A stretch of 64,000 nucleotides of DNA. Source: Prolixibacteraceae bacterium UBA6029 (lineage in GTDB: Bacteria > Bacteroidota > Bacteroidia > Bacteroidales > Prolixibacteraceae). The stretch covers positions 44,364 to 108,363 of the forward strand of contig DIZL01000014.1 of assembly GCA_002429385.1 (NCBI GenBank). The letters are read 5' to 3'. The notes below the pieces were generated by a model that made no database searches, was not told the origin of the DNA, and saw only the letters and a list, made by a program, of their open reading frames with translations. Of the stretch, positions 8,876 through 16,485 are shown one piece after another. A program made the position numbers and the translations under genes. Position 1 is the stretch's first letter; every line of letters begins with the position of its first letter.

Positions 8876-9622
8876 ATGACAGGCAACCCTTCGATAGCGA
8901 TTAAGAAACTGGTTCCACCTTCCAGAAGTAGGGGTCTCCTTACCGATTTCAGAAATTTTCTCTGGAATAAGCCGGAGACCCAGACTCTGATCAGATTCAA
9001 TTCGAAAGAGAAAAGAGATGAATACAACCAGAGGATCATGCAACGCGTTGGTGAAGAAGTTGACCGGTATTCAATATTGAACATTCATCAGATCGGTATC
9101 GAAGCGCCTGTAAGTTATATTTTCAATGAACTGCTAAACTGGAACGGGGACTCAACATGCTGGCCAAATCACATCGCAAAGGTTGAACGCATTGATGAAG
9201 ACATTGAAAACATCAGGATATTGCCTTTCGGCTGGAAGAACTACCCCTTCGGTCTTCAAAAAAGCTTCTTTGGGTTGAGCTTCATTCCACTGTTCAGCCT
9301 GAATTCCATACGGATTAAACGGTTTCCGGATGCCTTCGATTTCGATAATGCCCGTTATCTGCTCTATAAATGCAGTGGGGGTTATCCAATCGGTATATTT
9401 CTGATGTATGTGCGGTCCTCCATTGCCGATATGGGAGAGACGGAACAATCCCAGTTGTTCTTTTCGGTCGGTTTTAATTTCTACGGAAAGGAATACAAGT
9501 CCACATGGTCCTTTGTCAACAGGATTTGGGAAGGCATACACAACCGGGTTACGGCAAATGTTCTGAACCGGATCAAACAGCTTTCGGAATGGCGCATTGA
9601 GAAAATGGAAGCAGGATTATAA
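8876..9622 (+). CDS. Uncharacterised 248-residue protein
   Basis: I do not recognise the family. The protein is cytosolic-looking: no signal peptide, no clear membrane helix, and balanced charge. It has a basic N-terminus (KKLVPPSRSRGLLTDF), an aromatic-rich middle (FGWKNYPFGLQKSFFGLSFIPLFSLNS) and a C-terminal predicted helix (RVTANVLNRIKQLSEWRIEKME). The alternation of W/F-rich strands with a long final helix is reminiscent of a START/SRPBCC-like fold, but that is only an impression. It ends 4 bp before the convergent DUF6266 gene. The gene is preceded by a long AT-rich gap with its own inverted repeat, suggesting a monocistronic unit. Confidence 0.8.
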   Translation: MTGNPSIAIKKLVPPSRSRGLLTDFRNFLWNKPETQTLIRFNSKEKRDEYNQRIMQRVGEEVDRYSILNIHQIGIEAPVSYIFNELLNWNGDSTCWPNHIAKVERIDEDIENIRILPFGWKNYPFGLQKSFFGLSFIPLFSLNSIRIKRFPDAFDFDNARYLLYKCSGGYPIGIFLMYVRSSIADMGETEQSQLFFSVGFNFYGKEYKSTWSFVNRIWEGIHNRVTANVLNRIKQLSEWRIEKMEAGL

Positions 9623-9626
9623 CCGG

Positions 9627-10262
9627 TCAGGAGTGTTTGATCGCAAAGACCTCGTCCTGTGAATAACTATCATGCCTTTCATTCCAGAAGAACAGATACA
9701 GGTACACCACTTCAGCTTCCGGCGTTGGATTTTCAATCGTGGCCTTACAATCCCATCGTTTAGCCCCGGTATCCACTACCTTATTGGCGCCATCTTTAAA
9801 GATCACAGCCATCAACGAATCATATCCATACTCTGTGCCGACTAGCTGATCTGTCCAGCTCACCGCAATCTGCGATGGGTTTTCAGTATCCGTCGCTGCT
9901 TTGAGATGATTAGGCAGAGGCAGGTGACCGGTTGAGAAATGTAACTTTTCCGGTTCATTCAACTGCCCCAGCGAATCAAAGGCCGCCCTGTTGGACTTGA
10001 CGAACAGGTTCCACCCACTCATGGTCATGTTTTTTACCGCCTTGTTCCAGATCGGTTTAATCACATACTTCTTTTGCAATCGGGCATACTTGATCACTGC
10101 AGCGAACCCGTTGCGGGCTTCTTTTTGTTTTTCACTCCATTCACCGGCTTTGCGTTTCCTGGGCATGGCACGCATGTAGGTTACACCTTTTCTTCTTACA
10201 AATACCAGTCCTTCAATATTTCCCGATAGATACTGCCCGATACCTCCCAAAGTTCTAGCCAT
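9627..10262 (-). CDS. DUF6266 family protein
   Basis: A 211-residue protein with the N-terminus MARTLGGIGQYLSGNIEGLVF, a basic segment (RRKGVTYMRAMPRKRKAGEW), a helical KQKEARNGFAAVIKYARL and the WNLFVKSN motif, which I associate with the Bacteroidota family DUF6266. Its C-terminal half is strand-rich and looks like a fibronectin/Ig-like sandwich (NPSQIAVSWTDQL, EVVYLYLFFWNE). No signal peptide is visible. The function is unknown. Members often occur as scattered single genes. Here the gene lies just downstream, in transcription sense, of the large foldback at about 10.35-10.52 kb, which may carry its promoter or be a co-resident element. Confidence 0.75.
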   Translation of the reverse strand: MARTLGGIGQYLSGNIEGLVFVRRKGVTYMRAMPRKRKAGEWSEKQKEARNGFAAVIKYARLQKKYVIKPIWNKAVKNMTMSGWNLFVKSNRAAFDSLGQLNEPEKLHFSTGHLPLPNHLKAATDTENPSQIAVSWTDQLVGTEYGYDSLMAVIFKDGANKVVDTGAKRWDCKATIENPTPEAEVVYLYLFFWNERHDSYSQDEVFAIKHS

Positions 10263-10345
10263 AATATATATTGTTTTAGTTAAACATTCATTTCGTTACC
10301 AGTTCACCTTCCACAAACGTTTTGCCAACCACCGCTTGCTACCCT

Positions 10346-10518
10346 CCTGCTACCCTCCTGCTATCCGGGCTTTATATTATACTTCACTCGTACCTATATC
10401 ATACTTATCTCGTACTTCTTTCGTACTACCAAAGATATACAAAATAAGTATCATATAAGTATGATATAGGTACGAGTAAAGTATAATATAAAGCCCGGGT
10501 AGCAGGAGGGTAGCAGGG
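10346..10518. repeat. Long foldback element 1 with 11-bp-period inner repeats
   Basis: Left arm 10346-10409 and right arm about 10456-10517 are near-perfect reverse complements over about 62 bp with only a few mismatches. The outer part of the arms carries CCTGCTACCCTCCTGC next to CCGGG. The inner part consists of degenerate units with an 11-bp period (GTACCTATATC, ATACTTATCTC, GTACTTCTTTC). It fills most of the 10263-10638 gap, and no gene fits in it. Confidence 0.9.
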
Positions 10519-10638
10519 GATCCTTGAGTATATACAGGGATGCCCTTCAGCAAGGATGAACAAAGTGTGTTGAGAATAGATGAATAGGGCTGACCGGGTC
10601 TTTGGCTGATAGTTAATGAGCAGGAAAATTGTTGATTA

Positions 10639-12024
10639 TTATGCCTGGGGGTTGGTTGGCTTGTTATTCCTTTTTCGGGATGCCAACGCAGATTTAACAA
10701 ATCCGGTGAATATATTCCAGCTCAGGGTAGCGATGAGGATTGGGTTTAATGTTCGGATAAAGATATTTTTATAGGGGGCGCTACCCGTAAACGTATCCCA
10801 TAGCAATGAACTCATTTCACGTTTGCCTCTCTCTTTCGCCTGTTCTTTTAACACCATATTGAAAAGAACCCCTTTCAGGAATAATGATTTTTGAATGAGT
10901 GTAGAGACCCAAAAGATAAGTTTCCCAATGGCATTGTCCACATTCAGGTTTGACAATACGGGCTGGAACGATTTCCTGAAATTCGCTTTCCCTATTCCGT
11001 CCGAAAATACGGTGTTAGCCGCTGCCTTCCCGGTGATGTACGCGGCACCGATACCGTTCTTAAAGAGTTTTGATGACGAGGAGTCACCGATCAATACCAC
11101 CCGGTCACCATAGGGATTCCTGGCGTTTGTAATGTTGATGGACGGGAAACATTGGCAGGGAGTCATGTTCTTCAATTCCATTCCTTCAGGAAAACAGGCT
11201 ATAACTGGTTCTGAACTTAAAAAACTGTCAATAATTTCCTTATTTATTTCGGTTCCAAGGAGTACGAGGGTTATATATACTCCTTTCGGAATCAGGGCTC
11301 CAAACTTTATTCCCGGCAGGTTCAACAGGAAGACATGCATTGAATTACCGAAATGCCTGGTTACCGTCTCAGATCCCAGATAATATTCACTGATGTATGT
11401 TTTGGTTGTTACCGGCGGTATAAAATCAGGAATGACTTTTTGAAACATTTTTAATGTTTTTGGGTTCAGGCCAACAGCACCTACGATCAGATCGTATTTC
11501 CTTCTCGTGTTTCCGGCGATCAGGTTGATGCCATCAGGTTCCCGTTCAATATCGGTAACTTTTTCACGAAAGATTCTTGCCCCTTTCTTTTCACACAGAT
11601 CAAGCAGATATCCATCGAAGCTTTGAAGTGTTGTTACCGTAGAGCCCAGCGGGCCGGAACCCCGAAATATGGATGCAATGGAATGTTCGGGTGAAATGTT
11701 GTCAATAACGGTAGTTCCGATTTCGAGATGAAGAGTATAGGATTCAATTCCCCGGCGGATGATTTGTTGCGGAAGAACAATGCCTTCATTGGTCAACATT
11801 TGAATGAGTGATTCAGAAACTATTCCTCCGCAGTGATTACATCCTGCCGGACCCGTTTTAGTGAAGTCTTTAATTTCATAGATATCAATCCCGATCGTAA
11901 GCCCCATCCTTTTTGCAAGGTTGAAAGCAAAGAAGGAGAAAAAGCTACCGGCAGGTCCTCCACCAATAACTCCTATTTTAGCCCCATCATGAAGAGAAAT
12001 CGTATTCTTTTTATCCTTTTGCAT
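10639..12024 (-). CDS. FAD-dependent oxidoreductase, geranylgeranyl-reductase-like
   Basis: A 461-residue flavoprotein. The FAD-binding Rossmann motif GVIGGGPAGS is near residue 19, preceded by a 17-residue lead, and the second FAD motif YGDRVVLIGDSSS lies near 300. A Cys-rich segment AGCNHCGG near residue 60 is typical of the geranylgeranyl-reductase/digeranylgeranylglycerophospholipid-reductase branch. The C-terminus has hydrophobic stretches (LIFWVSTLIQKSLFLKGVLF, LNPILIATLSWNIF) that could anchor it to the membrane. The substrate is not evident; candidates are isoprenoid lipid or quinone side chains. It stands alone with no pathway neighbours. The fold call is strong and the substrate unknown. 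Confidence 0.8.
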   Translation of the reverse strand: MQKDKKNTISLHDGAKIGVIGGGPAGSFFSFFAFNLAKRMGLTIGIDIYEIKDFTKTGPAGCNHCGGIVSESLIQMLTNEGIVLPQQIIRRGIESYTLHLEIGTTVIDNISPEHSIASIFRGSGPLGSTVTTLQSFDGYLLDLCEKKGARIFREKVTDIEREPDGINLIAGNTRRKYDLIVGAVGLNPKTLKMFQKVIPDFIPPVTTKTYISEYYLGSETVTRHFGNSMHVFLLNLPGIKFGALIPKGVYITLVLLGTEINKEIIDSFLSSEPVIACFPEGMELKNMTPCQCFPSINITNARNPYGDRVVLIGDSSSSKLFKNGIGAAYITGKAAANTVFSDGIGKANFRKSFQPVLSNLNVDNAIGKLIFWVSTLIQKSLFLKGVLFNMVLKEQAKERGKREMSSLLWDTFTGSAPYKNIFIRTLNPILIATLSWNIFTGFVKSALASRKRNNKPTNPQA

Positions 12025-12150
12025 GAGCTTAAATTGTCTTTAAGATCAAATTGACGGACTCTAAATATAGTAAATTCCTGATCATTTCCGATGGACCTTA
12101 ATTTGTCGTCTGAAACTGCAAATTGCTTAAAAGAGCTTATATGACATTCA

Positions 12151-12214
12151 ATTCGCAAAATTTAGATGAATATTGCGGTTGTAATCGCAATATTTAGATT
12201 AAATTTGCGATTGA
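12151..12214 (+). promoter_or_regulatory. Two tandem copies of a 32-bp palindromic motif before the ATPase gene
   Basis: The segment starting at 12151 repeats at 12183 with a 32-bp period. Each copy contains TCGCAAWATTTAGAT followed by WTTGCG, so each half is also an inverted repeat. A perfect 9-bp pair, AATATTGCG at 12169-12177 and CGCAATATT at 12186-12194, bridges the copies. The block ends about 18 bp before the ATG at 12232, a position suited to an operator for the ATPase gene. Confidence 0.65.
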
Positions 12215-12231
12215 TATTAGATTTATAGAAA

Positions 12232-13356
12232 ATGATTTCACGAGATTTGTTTGGATTGATAAAGAATCAGCTTTTCAAAGGGAAAGCTATCATTATAATG
12301 GGACCACGTCAAGCCGGAAAAACAACCCTGGTAAATACCATCAAGGATTCGTTGACTGAGAGTGTCTTGTGGTTGAACGGAGATGAGTCAAACGTTAGGG
12401 AGGCACTTTCAAATACTGGTTTATCTCAGCTAAGATCAATCATTGGGAATAATAAAATTGTGGTCATTGATGAAGCTCAGCGAGTTGAAAACATTGGAAT
12501 AACGATAAAACTAATTGTTGACAATTTGCCTGAAGTTCAGGTTATTGCAACTGGCTCTTCGTCGTTTGAACTGGCCAACAGCATTAATGAACCACTAACT
12601 GGCCGGAAATATGAACATTTGTTATTGACGTTATCGCATCAGGAACTTCAAAACCATTTTGGGTACCTTGAAGAGAAAGGCATGTTGCGTCACCACTTAA
12701 TTTATGGAACTTATCCTGAAGTTGTGACCCATCCCGGAGAAGAAGAACAAATTCTGAAAAGCCTTTCCGGGAGTTACTTATTTAAAGATATTTTTACATG
12801 GGAGAATATTAAGAAACCAGACCGTCTTGAACAAATGGTGAAAGCTCTTGCTTTCCAGACCGGCAATCAGGTCTCTTATCATGAATTGGGACAAATGACT
12901 GGTTTGGATAATGAAACCGTAGAAAAATATATTCTGCTTCTAGAAAGGGCTTTTGTTATTTTTCGACTGAATTCATTTAGCCGGAATCTTCGAAATGAAC
13001 TGAAAAGGAGCCGAAAGATTTATTTCTATGACAATGGCATTCGGAATGCCCTCATCAATAATTTTAACCAAGTTGAATTTAGAAATGACATTGGACAACT
13101 TTGGGAGAATTATCTGATCAGTGAGCGGATGAAAAGGAACTTGTATCGAATGCATTACTGTAATATGTATTTCTGGAGAAACCATAACCAACAGGAAATA
13201 GATTACCTTGAGGAATATGGTGGTAGAATTCATGCTTATGAATTTAAATGGAACGCTAATAGAAAGGTGAATATTCCATATTCTTTTGCAGAGGCATATC
13301 CGGAGCATGAATGGATGGTTATACATCCTGAAAACTATTCTGATTTTCTTTCCTGA
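12232..13356 (+). CDS. ATP-binding protein, AAA_14/DUF4143 family
   Basis: A 374-residue P-loop ATPase. Walker A is GPRQAGKTTL near residue 24, Walker B is VVIDEAQR near 80, and a sensor-like ATGSSSFEL follows near 110. The C-terminal half is the DUF4143 region (YHELGQMTGLDNETVEKYI winged-helix-like, then KIYFYDNGIRNALI and a nuclease-like core ending EYGGRIHAYEFKW), which resembles restriction-endonuclease folds. These proteins are abundant, scattered accessory genes in Bacteroidota and archaea; their role is unproven, though defence or toxin-antitoxin-like functions have been suggested. The gene is alone, preceded by a palindromic repeat block that could be its operator. The family call is strong. 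Confidence 0.9.
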   Translation: MISRDLFGLIKNQLFKGKAIIIMGPRQAGKTTLVNTIKDSLTESVLWLNGDESNVREALSNTGLSQLRSIIGNNKIVVIDEAQRVENIGITIKLIVDNLPEVQVIATGSSSFELANSINEPLTGRKYEHLLLTLSHQELQNHFGYLEEKGMLRHHLIYGTYPEVVTHPGEEEQILKSLSGSYLFKDIFTWENIKKPDRLEQMVKALAFQTGNQVSYHELGQMTGLDNETVEKYILLLERAFVIFRLNSFSRNLRNELKRSRKIYFYDNGIRNALINNFNQVEFRNDIGQLWENYLISERMKRNLYRMHYCNMYFWRNHNQQEIDYLEEYGGRIHAYEFKWNANRKVNIPYSFAEAYPEHEWMVIHPENYSDFLS

Positions 13357-13412
13357 TTTATGTTTTGAATAAATGGTTAAATGCCTATCCCCTGGTTTTC
13401 ATCAATAATATT

Positions 13413-13420
13413 TACATTTG
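13413..13420 (+). promoter_or_regulatory. -7 element TACATTTG for cysS
   Basis: TACATTTG matches the Bacteroidota TAnnTTTG box and sits 21 bp before the cysS ATG, implying a very short leader. The matching TTTG about 20 bp upstream is imperfect (TTTT). Confidence 0.5.
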
Positions 13421-13441
13421 CAGCATCAAAAATAAACGGCT

Positions 13442-14917
13442 ATGATTCAGGAGATACAAATTTACAATACACTGACCCGCAAGAAGGAAGTTTTTACACC
13501 ACTGGTTCCCGGTAAGGTAGGATTGTACGTTTGCGGACCAACGGTATATGGTCCTCCACACCTGGGTCACGCCCGTTCGGCGATAACATTTGATCTGATC
13601 TTCCGTTTCCTGAAACAGATTGGGTACAAGGTGCGCTATGTGCGCAACATTACCGACGTTGGCCACCTGGTTGCCGATGCCGATGAAGGTGAAGATAAAA
13701 TCGAACAACAGGCCAAACTAGATGAGCTGGAACCCATGGAAGTGGTTCAGATTTATACCAACCTTTTTCACAAGGCAATGGATATGCTCAATGTTGAATC
13801 ACCCAGTATCGAGCCACACGCTTCGGGCCACATTATTGAACAGATTGAAGAAGTTAAGAAAATACTGGACTCCGGTTATGGGTATGAAAGTAATGGGTCG
13901 GTATATTTCGATGTGGAGAAATTTGCCAGCGAAAATGAATACGGGAAATTGTCGGGTCGTAAAATTGAAGACCTGATCAGTAATACAAGGGTTTTGGATG
14001 GCCAGATTGAAAAACACTCGGGACTTGATTTTGCAATCTGGAAGAAAGCGCAGCCGGAACATATCATGAGGTGGCCGTCACCCTGGAGTGATGGGTTTCC
14101 GGGATGGCACATTGAATGTACGGCAATGAGCACCAAATATTTGGGTGAGACCTTCGACATCCACGGAGGAGGAATGGATTTGACTTTTCCGCACCACGAA
14201 GCTGAAATGGCACAGGCTCAGGCAGCCCACGGCAAGCCAGCAGTCCGCTATTGGATGCACAATAACATGATCACCCTGAACGGTCAGAAGATGGGTAAAT
14301 CGCTTGGGAATGCGATATCGCTTGAGCAGTTTTTCAGTGGAAATCATCCCTTGCTGGAGAAGTCTTATTCTCCGATGACTATACGGTTTTTTATGTTGCA
14401 GGCCCACTACCGCAGTACGCTCGACTTTTCGAACGAAGCGCTGCAGGCCTCAGAAAAAGGGCTGGAACGCCTGATGAATGCTGTTGCTAAGATTGAGTCA
14501 TTGCCCGTATCTGACTCTTCTACACTAAATATTGCTGAATTGACGGCCAATTGCTATGCTGCCATGAGCGATGACATGAACAGCCCGATTGCCATTGCAT
14601 CCCTGTTTGAAGGTGTGAAATTCATCAATTCTATTTCCGACGGTAAATCGACTATCACATCAGAAGATCGTGATGCTTTGAAGTCACTCTTTCATGCTTT
14701 TGTATTTGATATCTTCGGATTAAATGCTGAGGACCAGAATGAAAGCGGCAGCAATGAAGTCTTAAATGAAGTTGTTGATTTGCTAATGAAGCTTCGTACA
14801 GAAGCCAAAGCCAATAAAGACTGGGCAACATCAGATAAAATCCGTAATGAGCTTGCCGCTATTGGCTTTGAAATCAAAGATGGCAAAGAAGGGGTGAGTT
14901 GGGAGTTGAAGAAGTAG
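13442..14917 (+). CDS. cysS: Cysteinyl-tRNA synthetase
   Basis: Class I aminoacyl-tRNA synthetase that charges tRNA-Cys. At 491 residues it has the normal bacterial length. The N-terminal CGPTVYGPPHLGHARS (residues ~28-43) contains the first zinc ligand and the HIGH-type motif. WHIECTAMS, GGGMDLTFPHHE and the KMSKS-type QKMGKSLGN (~282) follow in order. A helical DALR-like C-terminal domain ends in DGKEGVSWELKK. The start at 13442 gives the canonical IQEIQIYNTLTRKKE N-terminus. Its 3' end overlaps the truncated rhuM gene on the other strand by 44 bp. This essential gene is complete. Confidence 0.98.
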   Translation: MIQEIQIYNTLTRKKEVFTPLVPGKVGLYVCGPTVYGPPHLGHARSAITFDLIFRFLKQIGYKVRYVRNITDVGHLVADADEGEDKIEQQAKLDELEPMEVVQIYTNLFHKAMDMLNVESPSIEPHASGHIIEQIEEVKKILDSGYGYESNGSVYFDVEKFASENEYGKLSGRKIEDLISNTRVLDGQIEKHSGLDFAIWKKAQPEHIMRWPSPWSDGFPGWHIECTAMSTKYLGETFDIHGGGMDLTFPHHEAEMAQAQAAHGKPAVRYWMHNNMITLNGQKMGKSLGNAISLEQFFSGNHPLLEKSYSPMTIRFFMLQAHYRSTLDFSNEALQASEKGLERLMNAVAKIESLPVSDSSTLNIAELTANCYAAMSDDMNSPIAIASLFEGVKFINSISDGKSTITSEDRDALKSLFHAFVFDIFGLNAEDQNESGSNEVLNEVVDLLMKLRTEAKANKDWATSDKIRNELAAIGFEIKDGKEGVSWELKK

Positions 14918-15389
14918 GATGGATTCGGAAGCTACTGTAATTCAGGACGTTCCCAAGAAGTTTAACTGATTCCTGAAGCTGGCGCAATTGTTCATTTTGC
15001 TGACGTAATCGCTTTTCATTGATTGTATAGCCTTTGATCAGGTATTCTTTTAGAATATTATTGGCCCAAATCCTAAACTCGGTACCTCGTTTTGAATTTA
15101 CCCGATACCCTACAGAGATGATAACATCAAGGTTGTAATAATTTATCTTTCGGATGATCTCTCTATCTCCCTCAATTTGAACTTGTGCAATTTTTGCACA
15201 AGTTGATTTTTTTTCTAATTCTCTTGATTTATAGATGTTGGAAATGTGCCTGTTAATTGATGTTCTATTAGTTTGGAATAATTCTTCCAACTGATATTGA
15301 TTTAGCCAAACGGTTTCATTCTCCAGTTTGACCAGTATTTCGGTTTTCCCATCTTCGGATTTGTATATCGTAATTTCAGAGTTATTCAT
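14874..15389 (-). pseudogene. rhuM: RhuM-family gene, 3'-truncated
   Basis: The first ~150 residues match the RhuM/virulence-protein family: ITIYKSEDGKTEILVKLENE, TVWLNQYQLEELFQTNRTSI, YYNLDVIISVGYRVNSKRGT and FRIWANNILKEYLIKGY. Full-length relatives run to about 330 residues and continue past QESVKLLGNVL into a Fic/Doc-like C-terminal domain. Here the frame leaves that sequence and reads the antisense of the cysS 3' end, stopping after about 20 unrelated residues. The C-terminal domain is therefore missing, and the junction is close to 14935. The first half still has an intact frame and start (MNNSEITIYKS). I infer a deletion remnant. Confidence 0.8.
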
Positions 15390-15451
15390 AGGAAGTCTTT
15401 TCCCAAAGTTACGAAACGTACTGGCTAAATAAGCTGAATAGGATGAAAAAT

Positions 15452-16336
15452 TTATCCAATTTTAACTGAAGTCATGGTCAGGGAGCCCATCACGGGTTTG
15501 TCGTTGAAAAACGATATCTCTTCGTCCTTTTCCTTTAAGGCAAGAGTGTAAAGTAATGGCAAATAATGTTCAGGAGTTGGAACTGCCAGCTGAACTTCCC
15601 GCCCCTGTGCAGTATAATTGATCAAATCCTTATGGTTTCCCGACCTGATGAGTTGCTTAAACTTATCGTTGGCCTGAATGGCCCAGTCGAAGCCATATTC
15701 CGGTTCATTCAATTTATCCCAGGCCACCATCCGAAGATTGTGAACCATGTTTCCGCTGCCAATGATCAATACTCCTTTATTCCGCAGTGCGGCCAGTTCT
15801 TTTGCCAGATCATAATGATACTGTGGACCTTGGCTGTAGTCCAGACTCATTTCAATTACAGGAACATCAGCTTCAGGATAAATTCTCCGGATAACGCTCC
15901 AGGCACCATGATCGAATCCCCATTTTTCATCCAATCCAACCACAGTACTGGTCAGGATATGTTTGGTTTCCTGAGCCAGATCAGGACTTCCGGGTGCAGG
16001 GTACTGTATAGCATACAACTCTTTTGGAAATCCTCCGAAATCATGTATGGTTTGTGGTTTAGGCATTGCCGTGACATATGTTCCTTTTGTTTCCCAATGT
16101 GCCGAAACACACAGAATGGCTTTGGGGCGGGGTAATGATTTTCCCAGAAGCTCCCACGTCTTTGAAAACTCGTTTTCCTCGATGGCATTCATCGGGCTAC
16201 CGTGTCCGACAAACAGAACCGGCATTTTGGGAGTGCTTTCTCCGAATGTCATTATTTGATTTATTTCATTGTATTGCATGGCTTTCAGTGCTAATGGGAA
16301 CAGAATTGCTGACCCGATAAATGATCGTCTGTTCAT
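15452..16336 (-). CDS. ygiD: DODA-type extradiol ring-cleavage dioxygenase, exported
   Basis: A 294-residue class III extradiol dioxygenase related to E. coli YgiD (4,5-DOPA dioxygenase) and the plant betalain enzymes. Metal-ligand motifs are present: VGHGSPMNA near 43, SAHWETKGTY near 78 and WGFDHGAWSVI near 138, with SLDYSQGPQYHYDLAKEL further on. The N-terminus MNRRSFIGSAILFPLALKA looks like a Tat-type signal with twin arginines, unusual for the cytosolic E. coli enzyme, so the protein may act in the periplasm. The natural substrate is unknown. No pathway neighbours are visible; it lies between truncated rhuM and the PUL. Confidence 0.85.
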   Translation of the reverse strand: MNRRSFIGSAILFPLALKAMQYNEINQIMTFGESTPKMPVLFVGHGSPMNAIEENEFSKTWELLGKSLPRPKAILCVSAHWETKGTYVTAMPKPQTIHDFGGFPKELYAIQYPAPGSPDLAQETKHILTSTVVGLDEKWGFDHGAWSVIRRIYPEADVPVIEMSLDYSQGPQYHYDLAKELAALRNKGVLIIGSGNMVHNLRMVAWDKLNEPEYGFDWAIQANDKFKQLIRSGNHKDLINYTAQGREVQLAVPTPEHYLPLLYTLALKEKDEEISFFNDKPVMGSLTMTSVKIG

Positions 16337-16426
16337 AGTTATGATTTAGAATCCGGCTTTCACATTACCCTCGGATCAGATTTGATTCATCTGTTATTTC
16401 GTATGTATGGAACAGCTTTTCCATGT

Positions 16427-16450
16427 GCCACGAAGATACAAAGATTTTCA
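16427..16450. repeat. Short dispersed repeat, CCACGAAG type
   Basis: GCCACGAAGATACAAAGATT resembles the GCCACGAAGGCACAAAG wording seen again in altered form at 54876-54912 and, inverted, at 58843-58878. Such sequences are frequent between genes in Bacteroidota. Here it lies between the DODA gene and the PUL end. Confidence 0.4.
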
Positions 16451-16485
16451 GTTGATTGTTGCCTGAAAAGAAATGTCAGGATCAT

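Noticed and set aside
10346..10518. CRISPR array reading of the periodic repeats
   Set aside because: Units are 11 bp, degenerate, without spacers, and arranged as an inverted repeat; no cas genes are present.
10377..10700. Minus-strand frame of 107 codons through the foldback
   Set aside because: It reads across both arms of the inverted repeat and into the flavoprotein 3' end; no protein character.
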